From: Microbacterium terrae
GTDB taxonomy: Bacteria; Actinomycetota; Actinomycetes; Actinomycetales; Microbacteriaceae
Assembly (NCBI RefSeq): GCF_017831975.1
Contig: NZ_JAFDSS010000001.1
Span: 682,001 to 746,000 of the forward strand
DNA: 64,000 bases
Direction of reading: 5' to 3'
The notes beneath the pieces were generated by a model that saw only the letters and a program-made list of their open reading frames with translations, had not been told where the DNA came from and did not search any database. Of the stretch, positions 9,290 to 17,899 are shown in pieces (position 1 is the stretch's first letter; every line of letters begins with the position of its first letter). Both the position numbers and the translations under genes were made by a program.

Positions 9290-9886
9290 GTGTGGGATCT
9301 GCCGACCGATCTTCCTGCCGACCTCGTTCCGCTCTCCTGGCTCGTGGGGGTCTGGGAGGGCACGGGCGTCATCGACTACGGCGAGCACGCCGAGTCCGTG
9401 GAGTTCACGCACCGCGTGAGCTTCAGCCATGACGGCGGCGACCATCTGAACTACTCGGCCACCGCCTGGTACCAGGATGCCGAGGGTGCGGGGCGTCCGC
9501 TCGTCTCGGAGATGGGCTACTGGCGCCTCTCCCGTGCGGCCTCCGCCTCCGACGCCGGGCCGGGGCTGCTCCCGCCCGCGGCGCCCGCGCAGACCCGCAC
9601 CGCCGACGACGTCGAGTCGCTGCGCAACGCCGCAGGCGCGTTCGACATCGAGGCGGCGCTCGTGCACTCCGATGGGATCAGCGAGCTGTATCTCGGTCAG
9701 ATCGCAGGCCCCCGCATCGACATCGCCACCGACGCCGTGGTGCGCCCGGCCGGTGCGAAGCCGTACGCCGCCGCCACCCGCATGTACGGCCTGGTCGACG
9801 GCCACCTGCTGTGGGCGTGGGATGTCGCGGCCCTCGGCCACGAGCTCGCCTCGCACGCGTCGGCGCGCCTGGCGCGGGCCGAGTGA
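9290..9886 (+). CDS. FABP/nitrobindin-like heme-binding beta-barrel protein
   Basis: A 198-residue protein of the actinobacterial FABP (DUF1794, THAP4 C-terminal) family. It contains the signature GVWEGTG (GxWxGxG) near residue 23 and a late LWAWDVAALGHEL segment, whose histidine is in the place of the proximal heme ligand in nitrobindins. Characterised members bind ferric heme and isomerise peroxynitrite to nitrate. The GTG start at 9290 leads straight into WDLPTDLP, typical of the family. Its TGA overlaps the ATG of the ygfZ-like gene, so the two are translated together; both are iron-linked functions. Confidence 0.85.
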   Translation: MWDLPTDLPADLVPLSWLVGVWEGTGVIDYGEHAESVEFTHRVSFSHDGGDHLNYSATAWYQDAEGAGRPLVSEMGYWRLSRAASASDAGPGLLPPAAPAQTRTADDVESLRNAAGAFDIEAALVHSDGISELYLGQIAGPRIDIATDAVVRPAGAKPYAAATRMYGLVDGHLLWAWDVAALGHELASHASARLARAE

Positions 9887-10992
9887 TGGCCTCCCCGTTC
9901 GCCGCCGTGCCCGGCGCCGTCGTCGACGACGACGGGCTCCAGCACCTCGGCAGCCCCCTCGCCGAGCAGCGGGCGCTCGCCTCGGGCGTCGCGATCGCAC
10001 CGCTCGACGACCGCGCGGTGCTCGCCGTTCCTGGTGAGGATCGCCGCAGCTGGCTCGACTCGCTCACCTCGCAGTCGCTCGCGATGCTGGCGCCGGGGGA
10101 GAGCACCGAGCTGCTCGTGCTCGACCCGCAGGGGCGCATCGAGCACGCGGCATCCGTCCTCGACGACGGCGAGACCACGTGGCTGATCGTCGACCGCGGG
10201 GACGCCGAGGGACTGCTGGCCTGGCTCCGACGGATGCGGTTCCGCCTGCGCGTCGACCCGCGAGACGCATCCGAGGAGTTCGCCGTGATCGGCGGCACCG
10301 CCGCCGCGCTCGCCGAGGTCGCCGTCGCGTCGCCTGCGGGCGTTCCGCTCGTGTGGATCGACCCGTGGCCGGGAGTGAGCGCGGGCGGATTCGGGTACGC
10401 CGCCGCCGAACCCCACCCCGGGGCGGAGCGCGACTGGGCCGAGGGTATCGTCCCGCGCGACGTGGAACGCGACATCGCCGAGCGCGCTGCCGCGGGCGAC
10501 GTCGCCCTCGCCGGTCTGCTCGCAGCCGACGCGCTGCGGATCGCCGCGTGGCGTCCACGCCGCGCGCGGGAGGTCGACGAGCGGTCGATCCCGCACGAGC
10601 TCGACTGGATGCGCACCGCAGTGCACCTCGCGAAGGGGTGCTACCGCGGGCAGGAGACCGTCGCGAAGGTGCACAACCTCGGCCACCCGCCGCGTCGGCT
10701 GGTCTCACTCCAGCTCGACGGCAGCGACAGCGTGCTCCCCGCGCCGGGCGCCGAGGTGCGCCTGGGTGACGACGTGGTCGGAGTCGTCACCTCCGCCGCA
10801 CTCCACTACGAGGAGGGGCCGATCGCCCTCGCGGTGGTCCGTCGCTCGACGCCGGAGGATGCCGCGCTCGAGATCGACGTCGACGGCACGCCGATCGCCG
10901 CGACCGCCGAGACGATCGTGCCCCCGGCCGCGGGTGCGACCGCGAACGTACCGCGTCTGCCGCGGCTGGGACGCCGGCGCGCCGCGACATGA
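9886..10992 (+). CDS. ygfZ: YgfZ/GcvT-domain folate-binding protein
   Basis: A 368-residue protein of the YgfZ family, related to the aminomethyltransferase GcvT. The hallmark KGCYRGQETVAK is present about two thirds along the chain. YgfZ proteins bind tetrahydrofolate and help maintain some iron-sulfur enzymes. ATG 9886 overlaps the upstream TGA. The 3' end overlaps the next gene by four bases (ATGA at 10989). The neighbour encodes a heme protein, which fits a role in iron-cofactor protection. Confidence 0.85.
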   Translation: MASPFAAVPGAVVDDDGLQHLGSPLAEQRALASGVAIAPLDDRAVLAVPGEDRRSWLDSLTSQSLAMLAPGESTELLVLDPQGRIEHAASVLDDGETTWLIVDRGDAEGLLAWLRRMRFRLRVDPRDASEEFAVIGGTAAALAEVAVASPAGVPLVWIDPWPGVSAGGFGYAAAEPHPGAERDWAEGIVPRDVERDIAERAAAGDVALAGLLAADALRIAAWRPRRAREVDERSIPHELDWMRTAVHLAKGCYRGQETVAKVHNLGHPPRRLVSLQLDGSDSVLPAPGAEVRLGDDVVGVVTSAALHYEEGPIALAVVRRSTPEDAALEIDVDGTPIAATAETIVPPAAGATANVPRLPRLGRRRAAT

Positions 10993-12095
10993 CCGGCGGC
11001 GCGCCGCCCCCGACCACGGTCATCCCCACGGGGTGGCGGGCGCGCGTGGATCCGCGTCCGGCCGTGCGGCGCGTGCGCGACTCCGCGATCCCGATCGTGC
11101 AGATCGTGGTCGCGGCCACGGCCGCGTACTCGGTGGCGGCCTACGTGCTCGGCCACCCCGCGCCCCTGCTCGCGGCGACCGTCACGGTATCGAGCCTCGG
11201 ACTCGTGCGCGACGCGCGTCCGCGCCGGGTGCTCGAGACCGTCATCGGGATGCTGGTCGGCATCCTCGTCGCCGAGGGGCTGCTGCTCGTCGCGGGCATC
11301 GGGCTGTGGCAGTTCGCGGTGGGGCTCGGCGCCACCCTCGTCGTGGCGCGGTTCCTCTCACCGCAGGCCAGCTTCGCGATCGCCGCGGCGATCCAGTCGA
11401 TCATCGTGTTGGTGATCCCGTCGCCGACGCCCTTCCTGCGTCTCTACGACGGGGTCATCGGCGGCGTCGCCGCCCTGCTCGTCACGGCGCTCATCCCGCG
11501 CAATCCGCTCCGCCAGGCCCTGCGCGACGGTCGCGCCGTCTTCGCGGGGTTCGATGCGGCGGCGCTCACCGTCGTGCAGGCGCTGCAGCGCGGCGATCGG
11601 GTGCGCGCCGAGCGGGGCCTCGAGAAGGCGCGCGGGATGCAGCCGCTCGTCGACGACTGGCGGTCGTCGCTCGAGTCGGGGCTGGCGATCGCGCGCATCT
11701 CCCCGTGGCTGCGCCGTCAGCGCGAGGAGCTCGAGCGCCTGGAGCGCATGCGGCAGTCGATGGACTACGCCATCCGCAACCTCCGGGTGGTCGCCCGCCG
11801 GGTGAGCTACCTCAACGACGACGGGCGCAGCCGCCCGGTGACCGCGACGCTTCTGGCCGAGCTCGCCGCGGCGACGCGTGTGCTGGGCGACTCGCTCGAC
11901 GACATCTCGCTGGTCCCCGCGGCTCAGGCCGCGCTCCGTGCGGTCGGGGAGCATCTCGATCCCGCTGCGGTCGCCCCGGCGGCGTCGCAGGGCGGGCTGC
12001 ATCTCATCGCCGGGCTCCGGCCGCTCGCCGTCGACCTCCTGACGGCATCCGGGCTCACCCAGGAGGAGGCGCGCGGGGTCATCCCGCGCATCTGA
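10989..12095 (+). CDS. FUSC-family membrane protein (aromatic acid exporter-like)
   Basis: A 368-residue protein with about six N-terminal membrane helices (roughly residues 30-175) followed by a cytosolic Arg- and Leu-rich alpha-helical domain. That is the layout of FUSC/ArAE-like proteins, often annotated as aromatic acid exporters. The substrate cannot be read from the sequence. The ATG overlaps the ygfZ stop, so it is probably the last gene of the FABP-ygfZ-FUSC operon. The next gene is convergent. Confidence 0.75.
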   Translation: MTGGAPPPTTVIPTGWRARVDPRPAVRRVRDSAIPIVQIVVAATAAYSVAAYVLGHPAPLLAATVTVSSLGLVRDARPRRVLETVIGMLVGILVAEGLLLVAGIGLWQFAVGLGATLVVARFLSPQASFAIAAAIQSIIVLVIPSPTPFLRLYDGVIGGVAALLVTALIPRNPLRQALRDGRAVFAGFDAAALTVVQALQRGDRVRAERGLEKARGMQPLVDDWRSSLESGLAIARISPWLRRQREELERLERMRQSMDYAIRNLRVVARRVSYLNDDGRSRPVTATLLAELAAATRVLGDSLDDISLVPAAQAALRAVGEHLDPAAVAPAASQGGLHLIAGLRPLAVDLLTASGLTQEEARGVIPRI

Positions 12096-12143
12096 GCGGG
12101 GCGACCCGGGTCCGAAGCATCCCGCCCGGTCAGGCGCCGCGTC

Positions 12144-12965
12144 TCATGCCGCGGGCGCGACTGCGCTCCATGGCACGGTCAGCTCGCCGAGCCGCCACCG
12201 GGCGCGCTCGCGCACGGGCCACCCGGCGGAGACCAGGGCGTCGAGAGCCGTGCGCCAGCGGTGCACCGGTCCGAAGGGCGCGACTGCCGCCGAGCGCTCC
12301 CACTCGGCGTCGAGCGCGGCAAGCAGCGCGTGCACGCGCTCACCCGGCACGTTGCGGTGGATGAGGGCCTTGGGGAGCCGCTCCGCGGCGATCGACGGAT
12401 GCTCCAGCCCGGCGAGCCGCAGCGACAGGGTGAGAGTCTGCGGTGCCCCGTCGGAGCCGAGGCACACCCAGGTGCTCACACGGCCGATCTCGTCGCAGGT
12501 GCCTTCGACGAGGATGCCGCCGGGCGCGAGCCGGGCGGTCATCGCCGCCCAGGCGTCAGCCACGCCCGTCTCGTCGTACTGGCGCAGCACGTTGAAGGCG
12601 CGGATGACGGCCGGTCGACGCGCGGTGGGAACCTCGAAGCCGCCGAGTGCGAAGGTGACGCGGGAATCGGCGGCGAAGGGCGTCTCGCCGGCGCGCACGC
12701 GGGCGAGGGTCTCGTTCGCGCCCGACACCCGTGCCGGATCGATCTCGAGCCCTGCGATCTCGACGTCGGGGCGAGTGCGGCGCAGCCGGGCCTCGAGCTC
12801 GAGCGTGGTGACCGCGCTCGCGCCGTAGCCGAGATCGACCACGAACGGGTCCGCCGCGCGCCGCAGTGCCGGGTGCACCGCGATCCAGCGGTCGACGCGG
12901 CGCAGGCGATTGGTGCCGGTCGTGCCGCGGGTGATCTGCCCGACGGGCGAGCGGGGGCGCGGCAT
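12144..12965 (-). CDS. class I SAM-dependent methyltransferase
   Basis: A 273-residue Rossmann-fold methyltransferase. VVDLGYGASAVTTLEL near residue 42 is the SAM-binding motif I and GLEIDP about 25 residues later is the acidic loop. The opening PRSPVGQITRGTTGTNRLRR and the lone domain are typical of an uncharacterised actinobacterial family; the substrate is unknown. ATG 12965 is preceded directly by GGAGGG, and CATCAT (12977-12972) lies 6 nt upstream, so either a close Shine-Dalgarno site or leaderless initiation is possible. It is divergent from gpmA. Confidence 0.8.
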   Translation of the reverse strand: MPRPRSPVGQITRGTTGTNRLRRVDRWIAVHPALRRAADPFVVDLGYGASAVTTLELEARLRRTRPDVEIAGLEIDPARVSGANETLARVRAGETPFAADSRVTFALGGFEVPTARRPAVIRAFNVLRQYDETGVADAWAAMTARLAPGGILVEGTCDEIGRVSTWVCLGSDGAPQTLTLSLRLAGLEHPSIAAERLPKALIHRNVPGERVHALLAALDAEWERSAAVAPFGPVHRWRTALDALVSAGWPVRERARWRLGELTVPWSAVAPAA

Positions 12966-13040
12966 CCCTCCATGATGCCAGCCGCACCGAGGGCGCGCCC
13001 GGGCGACGACATCGGCGACGGTGTGGACACCCGCCGCCGA

Positions 13041-13046
13041 TATCAT
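13041..13046 (+). promoter_or_regulatory. -10 box TATCAT of gpmA
   Basis: TATCAT ends 7 nt before the gpmA ATG; near-leaderless initiation is likely. Confidence 0.5.
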
Positions 13047-13053
13047 GGGGCGC

Positions 13054-13803
13054 ATGACCGCGCCCTACACGCTGATCCTCCTCCGACACGGCCAGAGCGA
13101 GTGGAACAAGACCAACCAGTTCACCGGCTGGGTCGACGTCCGTCTCACCGACCAGGGCAAGGCCGAGGCCGCTCGCGGCGGCGAGCTGCTCGCCGAGTCC
13201 GGCATCCTCCCCGATGTGCTGCACACCTCGCTCCTCAGCCGCGCCATCCAGACCGCGAACATCGCCCTCGACACCGCCGACCGGCTGTGGATCCCCGTCA
13301 AGCGCACCTGGCGCCTCAACGAGCGCCACTACGGTGCGCTGCAGGGCAAGGACAAGGCGCAGACCCTCGAAGAATTCGGCAACGAGCAGTTCATGCTCTG
13401 GCGCCGCTCGTTCGACGTGCCGCCGCCCGCGCTCCCCGCCGACGACGAGTACAGCCAGGTCGGCGACCCGCGCTACGTGGGCATCGACGGCGAGGTTCCC
13501 CACACCGAGTCGCTCAAGCTCGTCATCGACCGCATGCTGCCGTACTGGCACAGCGACATCGTGCCCGACCTTCAGGCCGGCAAGACCGTGCTCGTGACGG
13601 CGCACGGCAACTCGCTGCGCGGCCTCGTGAAGCACCTCGACGGCATCAGCGACGCCGACATCGCCGAGCTCAACATCCCCACCGGCATCCCGCTCGTCTA
13701 CAAGCTCGACGAGAACCTGGTTCCGCTCGGCCCGGGGGAGTACCTCGACCCCGAGGCCGCCGCAGCAGGCGCCGCCGCAGTGGCGAACCAGGGCAAGGCC
13801 TGA
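13054..13803 (+). CDS. gpmA: 2,3-bisphosphoglycerate-dependent phosphoglycerate mutase
   Basis: A 249-residue glycolytic enzyme interconverting 3- and 2-phosphoglycerate. It has the [10 protein letters not shown] motif with the catalytic histidine at the N terminus, [13 protein letters not shown] in the middle and [15 protein letters not shown] late in the chain. Length is normal for dPGM. In mycobacteria gpm1 also sits directly before senX3-regX3; here the phoU gene lies between. A strong hairpin follows the stop. Confidence 0.97.
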   Translation: MTAPYTLILLRHGQSEWNKTNQFTGWVDVRLTDQGKAEAARGGELLAESGILPDVLHTSLLSRAIQTANIALDTADRLWIPVKRTWRLNERHYGALQGKDKAQTLEEFGNEQFMLWRRSFDVPPPALPADDEYSQVGDPRYVGIDGEVPHTESLKLVIDRMLPYWHSDIVPDLQAGKTVLVTAHGNSLRGLVKHLDGISDADIAELNIPTGIPLVYKLDENLVPLGPGEYLDPEAAAAGAAAVANQGKA

Positions 13804-13822
13804 CGCCTCACCCGAGAACGAC

Positions 13823-13860
13823 AGAGAGCGGATGCCTCCCCCCGGGGGCATCCGCTCTCT
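13823..13860. terminator. bidirectional hairpin between gpmA and phoU
   Basis: A perfect 14-bp inverted repeat (AGAGAGCGGATGCC against GGCATCCGCTCTCT) around a 10-nt C/G loop. It lies between two convergent genes. There is no long T tract, as is common in high-GC actinobacteria. Confidence 0.8.
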
Positions 13861-13890
13861 GACGTGTGCTGGAACGCTGCTGCGTGAGTG

Positions 13891-14571
13891 CTACTGCTCG
13901 ACCGTGACGATGTCGAGCGCGTCGGTGGCCGCCGTCCACTCGCCGGTCGAGAGGTAGGCGACCTTCTTCGCGACGGAGACGGCGTGGTCGCCGAAGCGCT
14001 CGTGGTAGCGGCTCGCGAGCGTCGCGTCGACGGTGGCAGACGCCTCGCCCTGCCAGCTGTCGCTGAGCACCTTCTCGAAGACCGAGACGTGCAGCTCGTC
14101 GAGCGCGTCGTCGGCGTTGCGGATCTCGTCGATCAGGTCGCCGTCCTGCGTCCGCAGCAGCTCGGCGAGCTTGCGCGCCGCCTCGACGTCGAGTTCGCCC
14201 ATCTTGAGGAACGTCGACTTGAGCCCCTTGGGGATCGCGCGCTCGGGGAAGCGCATGCGGGTGAGCTGGGCGATGTGCTCGGCGATGTCGCCCATGCGCT
14301 CGAGCGACGCGCTCATGCGCAGTGCACTCACGACGATGCGCAGGTCGCGCGCGACCGGCTGCTGGCGGGCGAGGATCTCGATGGCGAGCTCGTCGAGCTC
14401 GCCGGCCTTGTCATCGATCACGGCGTCGGCCTCGATGACCTCTTCGGCGAGCGACACGTCGCTCGTGCCGAAGGCCCGCGTCGCCTTGTCGATCGCCACC
14501 GTCACGAGCTCAGCGATCTCGACGAGACGCCCCTGGACGTCCTCGAGGGACTGGTGGAAGACTTCGCGCAT
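13891..14571 (-). CDS. phoU: PhoU, phosphate signalling protein
   Basis: A 226-residue all-alpha protein with two PhoU repeats. Each has the metal-binding acidic helix pattern (for example ERMGDIAEHIAQL and RYHERFGDHAVSVAKKV). PhoU links the Pst transporter to the SenX3-type sensor and damps phosphate-starvation signalling. It is divergent from senX3-regX3, with about 170 bp between. The start at ATG 14571 has GAAAGG about 9 nt upstream. No pst genes are in the window. Confidence 0.95.
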   Translation of the reverse strand: MREVFHQSLEDVQGRLVEIAELVTVAIDKATRAFGTSDVSLAEEVIEADAVIDDKAGELDELAIEILARQQPVARDLRIVVSALRMSASLERMGDIAEHIAQLTRMRFPERAIPKGLKSTFLKMGELDVEAARKLAELLRTQDGDLIDEIRNADDALDELHVSVFEKVLSDSWQGEASATVDATLASRYHERFGDHAVSVAKKVAYLSTGEWTAATDALDIVTVEQ

Positions 14572-14727
14572 CCGGACGCACCTTTCTGATTCCGAGCGCG
14601 CACGCGCCCGTCGGACCTCCGCGATTGTCGCCAGCGAAGGTTAACGGACGGTGCCGCCGCGGTGAATAGTACCGGGCCGCCCCGGTCGTTCCACAGCAGG
14701 TGGTGATCCGGGCGTTCACCCGCCCTC

Positions 14728-14733
14728 TACTCT
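14728..14733 (+). promoter_or_regulatory. -10 box TACTCT of senX3
   Basis: TACTCT ends 6 nt before ATG 14740, so the mRNA is probably leaderless. GTTCACC lies just upstream (from 14714) and could be one half of a phosphate-response (PHO-type) repeat; I cannot see a clean second half in register. Confidence 0.5.
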
Positions 14734-14739
14734 GGTGCC

Positions 14740-15954
14740 ATGGATACGACGCAGCTCGCGCTGCTCGCCCTGCTCGCGGGAGTCATCATCGGCGGTTCCG
14801 TCTCGGCGGTGGTGGTGCTCTCGCTCCGTGCACGAGACCGCGCGCGGGCGGAGACCTCGCTCGAGATCCCCGACGGCGTGCGCGAGGTGATGCACGGCAT
14901 GGATGACGCCGTCGCCGTCAGCGACGCATCCTTCATCGTCCGAGCATCCTCCAGCGCTGCTGCCCCCTTCGGCCTCGGCGAAGGGGCGACGCTGCCGGGC
15001 GATCAGCTGCGCGCGCTCGTGCGCACCGCGCGCACTGCAGAGGCGTCGACCACCGAGACCATGCGCCTGCGCCGCGGAGCGCCGCCCGCCGAGCCCCGGC
15101 TCGTCTCGGTCCGCGCCACTCGGATCTCGCCCCGACTCATCCTGCTCGTGCTCCGCGACATCACCGAGCGCGAGCGCGTCGAGGAGATGCGTCGCGACTT
15201 CGTCGCCAACACCAGCCACGAGCTGAAGACCCCCGTCGGCGCCGTGACGCTCCTCGCCGAGGCCATCGAGTCGGCAGCCGACGATCCGCCGCAGGTGCGG
15301 ATCTTCGCGAGCCGCCTGACGGCGGAGGCGAACCGCCTGGCACTGCTGACCTCGCGCATCATGAATCTCTCGCGGCTGCAGGCCGCAGACGAGCTCACAC
15401 AGATGCGCACGCTCTCGGTGGACGAGGTCGTCGCTTCGGCGGTCGACGCCCACCTCATCCAGGCGGAGTCCGCCGGGGTCGAGATGCTGCGCGGCGGCAA
15501 GCGCGGGCTGTACGTGCACGGCGACGCGCAGGTGCTGAGCGAGGCGGTCGGCAATCTGATCGCCAACGCGATCGTCTACTCGCCGAGCGGCGAGCGTGTC
15601 GGGATCGGCGTGAAGTCCGTCGACGGCATCGTCGAGATCGCCGTCACCGACCGCGGCATCGGCATCTCCGAGCGTGATCAGGCCCGCGTTTTCGAGCGCT
15701 TCTACCGCGCCGATCCCGCCCGTGCCCGCCGCACCGGCGGCAGCGGGCTGGGCCTGTCGATCGTCAAGCACGCGGTCCAGCGACACGGCGGAGAGGTCAC
15801 GCTGTGGTCGCGCCCCGACCGCGGATCCACGTTCACCATCCGCCTGCCGCAGGTCGCGGCACCCGCAGACGAGGCGCCGCGCAAGAAGAAGCGCCGCCGC
15901 AAGCGCGACGCGCCGAGCGTCGCCGGCACCACCCAGAACGGAGTACCGTCATGA
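14740..15954 (+). CDS. senX3: SenX3-type sensor histidine kinase
   Basis: A 404-residue kinase: one N-terminal membrane helix (about 7-28), a PAS-like region, a HisKA domain with ANTSHELKTPVGA, an ATPase domain with GNLIANAI (N box), DRGIGI and GGSGLGLSIVKH, and a Lys/Arg-rich tail. It phosphorylates RegX3 in response to low phosphate in actinobacteria. The stop overlaps the regX3 ATG (ATGA). Location beside phoU and gpmA supports the orthologue call. Confidence 0.92.
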   Translation: MDTTQLALLALLAGVIIGGSVSAVVVLSLRARDRARAETSLEIPDGVREVMHGMDDAVAVSDASFIVRASSSAAAPFGLGEGATLPGDQLRALVRTARTAEASTTETMRLRRGAPPAEPRLVSVRATRISPRLILLVLRDITERERVEEMRRDFVANTSHELKTPVGAVTLLAEAIESAADDPPQVRIFASRLTAEANRLALLTSRIMNLSRLQAADELTQMRTLSVDEVVASAVDAHLIQAESAGVEMLRGGKRGLYVHGDAQVLSEAVGNLIANAIVYSPSGERVGIGVKSVDGIVEIAVTDRGIGISERDQARVFERFYRADPARARRTGGSGLGLSIVKHAVQRHGGEVTLWSRPDRGSTFTIRLPQVAAPADEAPRKKKRRRKRDAPSVAGTTQNGVPS

Positions 15955-16634
15955 CCCGCGTCCTGATCGTCGAGGATGAACCAGATCTCGCCGACCCGCT
16001 CGCCTACCTGCTCCGCCGAGAGGGCTACGAGGTGGAGATCTCGGAAGACGGCCCCACCGCGCTCGCCGCGTTCCGCGAGCGCGGCGCCGACATCGTGCTG
16101 CTCGACCTCATGCTGCCCGGGATGCCCGGCACCGAGGTCTGCCGGCAGATCCGCGCCACGTCGTCGGTGCCGGTCATCATGCTCACCGCCAAGGACTCCG
16201 AAGTGGACATCGTCGTGGGGCTCGAACTGGGCGCCGACGACTACGTCACGAAGCCCTATTCGTCGCGCGAGTTGCTCGCACGCATGCGGGCGGTGCTGCG
16301 GCGCTTCGCGCAGGTGGACGAGGACCTCGACGAGCGCGTGCTCGAAGGCGGTCGGGTCGTGCTCGACATCGATCGCCACACGGTCGCCGTGGACGGCTCT
16401 GAGATCAACATGCCGCTCAAGGAATTCGAGCTGCTCGAGGTGCTGATGCGCAACGCCGGCCGTGTGCTCACCCGCGGCCAGCTCATCGACCGGGTGTGGG
16501 GCAGCGACTACTTCGGCGACACGAAGACGCTCGATGTGCACATCAAGCGCATCCGCTCGCGCATCGAGGAGAACCCCGGCTCACCGACGATGCTCGTCAC
16601 CGTCCGCGGCCTGGGCTACCGCTTCGAGGGCTGA
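15951..16634 (+). CDS. regX3: RegX3-type response regulator
   Basis: A 227-residue OmpR-family regulator. The receiver has VEDEPD acidic residues, the phospho-acceptor Asp in VLLDLMLPG and the switch lysine in VTKPYS. The winged-helix domain ends with TVRGLGYRFEG. It activates phosphate-starvation genes. Translationally coupled to senX3. A perfect hairpin follows. Confidence 0.95.
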   Translation: MTRVLIVEDEPDLADPLAYLLRREGYEVEISEDGPTALAAFRERGADIVLLDLMLPGMPGTEVCRQIRATSSVPVIMLTAKDSEVDIVVGLELGADDYVTKPYSSRELLARMRAVLRRFAQVDEDLDERVLEGGRVVLDIDRHTVAVDGSEINMPLKEFELLEVLMRNAGRVLTRGQLIDRVWGSDYFGDTKTLDVHIKRIRSRIEENPGSPTMLVTVRGLGYRFEG

Positions 16635-16656
16635 CCCGCCTCGGTCGCCCCACACG

Positions 16657-16692
16657 CGAAGACGCCGCGTCCCTCGGGGCGCGGCGTCTTCG
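16657..16692. terminator. intrinsic-type hairpin after regX3
   Basis: A perfect 13-bp inverted repeat (CGAAGACGCCGCG against CGCGGCGTCTTCG) followed by TTCGTTC. It lies between convergent regX3 and the lipoprotein gene. Confidence 0.8.
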
Positions 16693-16708
16693 TTCGTTCA
16701 GGGGGCGG

Positions 16709-17194
16709 TCACTCCGCGACGGCCGCCTCGGGGACCAGGTCGGTGAGGTACGGCAGGCTGCCGTCGAGCACCGGGAGCGACGCGAGCGAGCCCTCGGCGT
16801 CGCCGGACTGGAAGTGGCCGGGGGTGTCGGCACCGGGAAGCGTGTCGAGCGCCTCGATGAGGATCGGTGGCTCGTCGGCGCCGAGGCTGACGGTGGTGCG
16901 AGCGGGGATGCGCACCGTGATGGTGTCGGCGCCGCTGTCGCCGACCTCGATGGTGACGGTCTCACTCGAGTCGGTGTCGTTGACGAAGGCGGCGATGAGG
17001 TTGCCCTGCGCACCGTCCTCGGTCGCGACGATGAAGGCGTTGCGCACCTGCACCGGACCGGAGTCGGGCACATTCACGCCGTCGGCGGCCGAGTAGGCGA
17101 TGGTGGTCGCCTGCGGCGAGATCATGCTGCAGCCCGTCGTGGCGAGGGCGAGTGCGGCGCAGACGGCGAGCGACGCGATGAGGCGCGGTTTCAC
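16709..17194 (-). CDS. secreted lipoprotein, unknown function
   Basis: A 161-residue exported protein. A Lys/Arg-containing signal peptide leads into the hydrophobic AVCAALALATTGC, where the cysteine at about residue 23 is the likely lipid anchor (a loose lipobox). The mature part is beta-rich, acidic and has no motif I can name. The GTG start at 17194 is preceded by GGGAGG at good spacing. An upstream ATG-like start would add residues with no signal-peptide logic. Close placement between regX3 and carD is conserved in some relatives but does not reveal a role. Confidence 0.75.
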   Translation of the reverse strand: MKPRLIASLAVCAALALATTGCSMISPQATTIAYSAADGVNVPDSGPVQVRNAFIVATEDGAQGNLIAAFVNDTDSSETVTIEVGDSGADTITVRIPARTTVSLGADEPPILIEALDTLPGADTPGHFQSGDAEGSLASLPVLDGSLPYLTDLVPEAAVAE

Positions 17195-17315
17195 GGATCC
17201 TCCCAGGACGGATGACGACACCATTGCATTCTAGGGGTTCTGGCGGCCGGGTCGTGGGCACCGGCCCGAGCGTCGCGGTCGGGGGCGGAGAACCTTAGCG
17301 TATGTTCGCCTGTGG

Positions 17316-17321
17316 TACCCT
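17316..17321 (+). promoter_or_regulatory. -10 box TACCCT of carD
   Basis: TACCCT lies about 26 nt before the carD ATG and is followed by GAAAGGA (17332-17338), a good ribosome site. The -35 is weak. Confidence 0.5.
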
Positions 17322-17347
17322 TGAGGTTGCCGAAAGGACATAACTCC

Positions 17348-17830
17348 ATGCTTTTTGAGGTTGGCGAGACGGTCGTCTATCCCCACCACGGGGCGGCGAC
17401 GATCATCGAGGTCAAAGACCGAATCATCAAGGGCGAGACCAAGAAGTACCTGAAGCTCAACGTCACGCAGGGCGACCTCATCATCGAGGTCCCGGCTGAG
17501 AACGTCGACCTGGTCGGCGTCCGCGACGTGATCGGCAAAGAGGGCCTGGATCGGGTCTTCGAGGTGCTGCGCGCTCCCTTCACCGAAGAGCCGACCAACT
17601 GGTCGCGCCGCTACAAGGCGAATCTCGAGAAGCTCGCCTCGGGTGACGTGATCAAGGTCAGCGAGGTCGTGCGCGATCTCTGGCGCCGCGATCAGGACCG
17701 GGGGCTCTCGGCCGGTGAGAAGCGCATGCTCGCCAAGGCCAAGCAGATCCTCGTGTCGGAACTCGCCCTCGCGGAGAAGACCGACGAGGAGAAGGCGAGC
17801 GTCATCCTCGACGAGGTCCTCGCTTCCTGA
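17348..17830 (+). CDS. carD: CarD family RNA polymerase-binding regulator
   Basis: A 160-residue protein of normal CarD length. The N-terminal Tudor-like RNA polymerase interaction domain begins [17 protein letters not shown], and the helical C-terminal domain that touches promoter DNA contains the tryptophan in LWRRDQDRG. In actinobacteria CarD stabilises open complexes at rRNA and many other promoters and is usually essential. I chose ATG 17348, behind GAAAGGA. The carD-ispD/F-cysS-rlmB order is shared with mycobacteria. Confidence 0.97.
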   Translation: MLFEVGETVVYPHHGAATIIEVKDRIIKGETKKYLKLNVTQGDLIIEVPAENVDLVGVRDVIGKEGLDRVFEVLRAPFTEEPTNWSRRYKANLEKLASGDVIKVSEVVRDLWRRDQDRGLSAGEKRMLAKAKQILVSELALAEKTDEEKASVILDEVLAS

Positions 17831-17837
17831 ATATCCA

Positions 17838-17870
17838 CAGACGACGCCGGGTGCTCCCCGGCGTCGTCTG
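17838..17870. terminator. terminator between carD and ispDF
   Basis: A perfect 13-bp stem (CAGACGACGCCGG against CCGGCGTCGTCTG) with a 7-nt loop, followed by TCGTATG. It suggests ispDF is transcribed from its own promoter just downstream. Confidence 0.8.
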
Positions 17871-17887
17871 TCGTATGCGCCGGGCGC

Positions 17888-17893
17888 TAGCGT
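17888..17893 (+). promoter_or_regulatory. -10 box TAGCGT of ispDF
   Basis: TAGCGT ends exactly 6 nt before GTG 17900, consistent with a leaderless ispDF transcript beginning right after the carD terminator. Confidence 0.5.
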
Positions 17894-17899
17894 GATGGG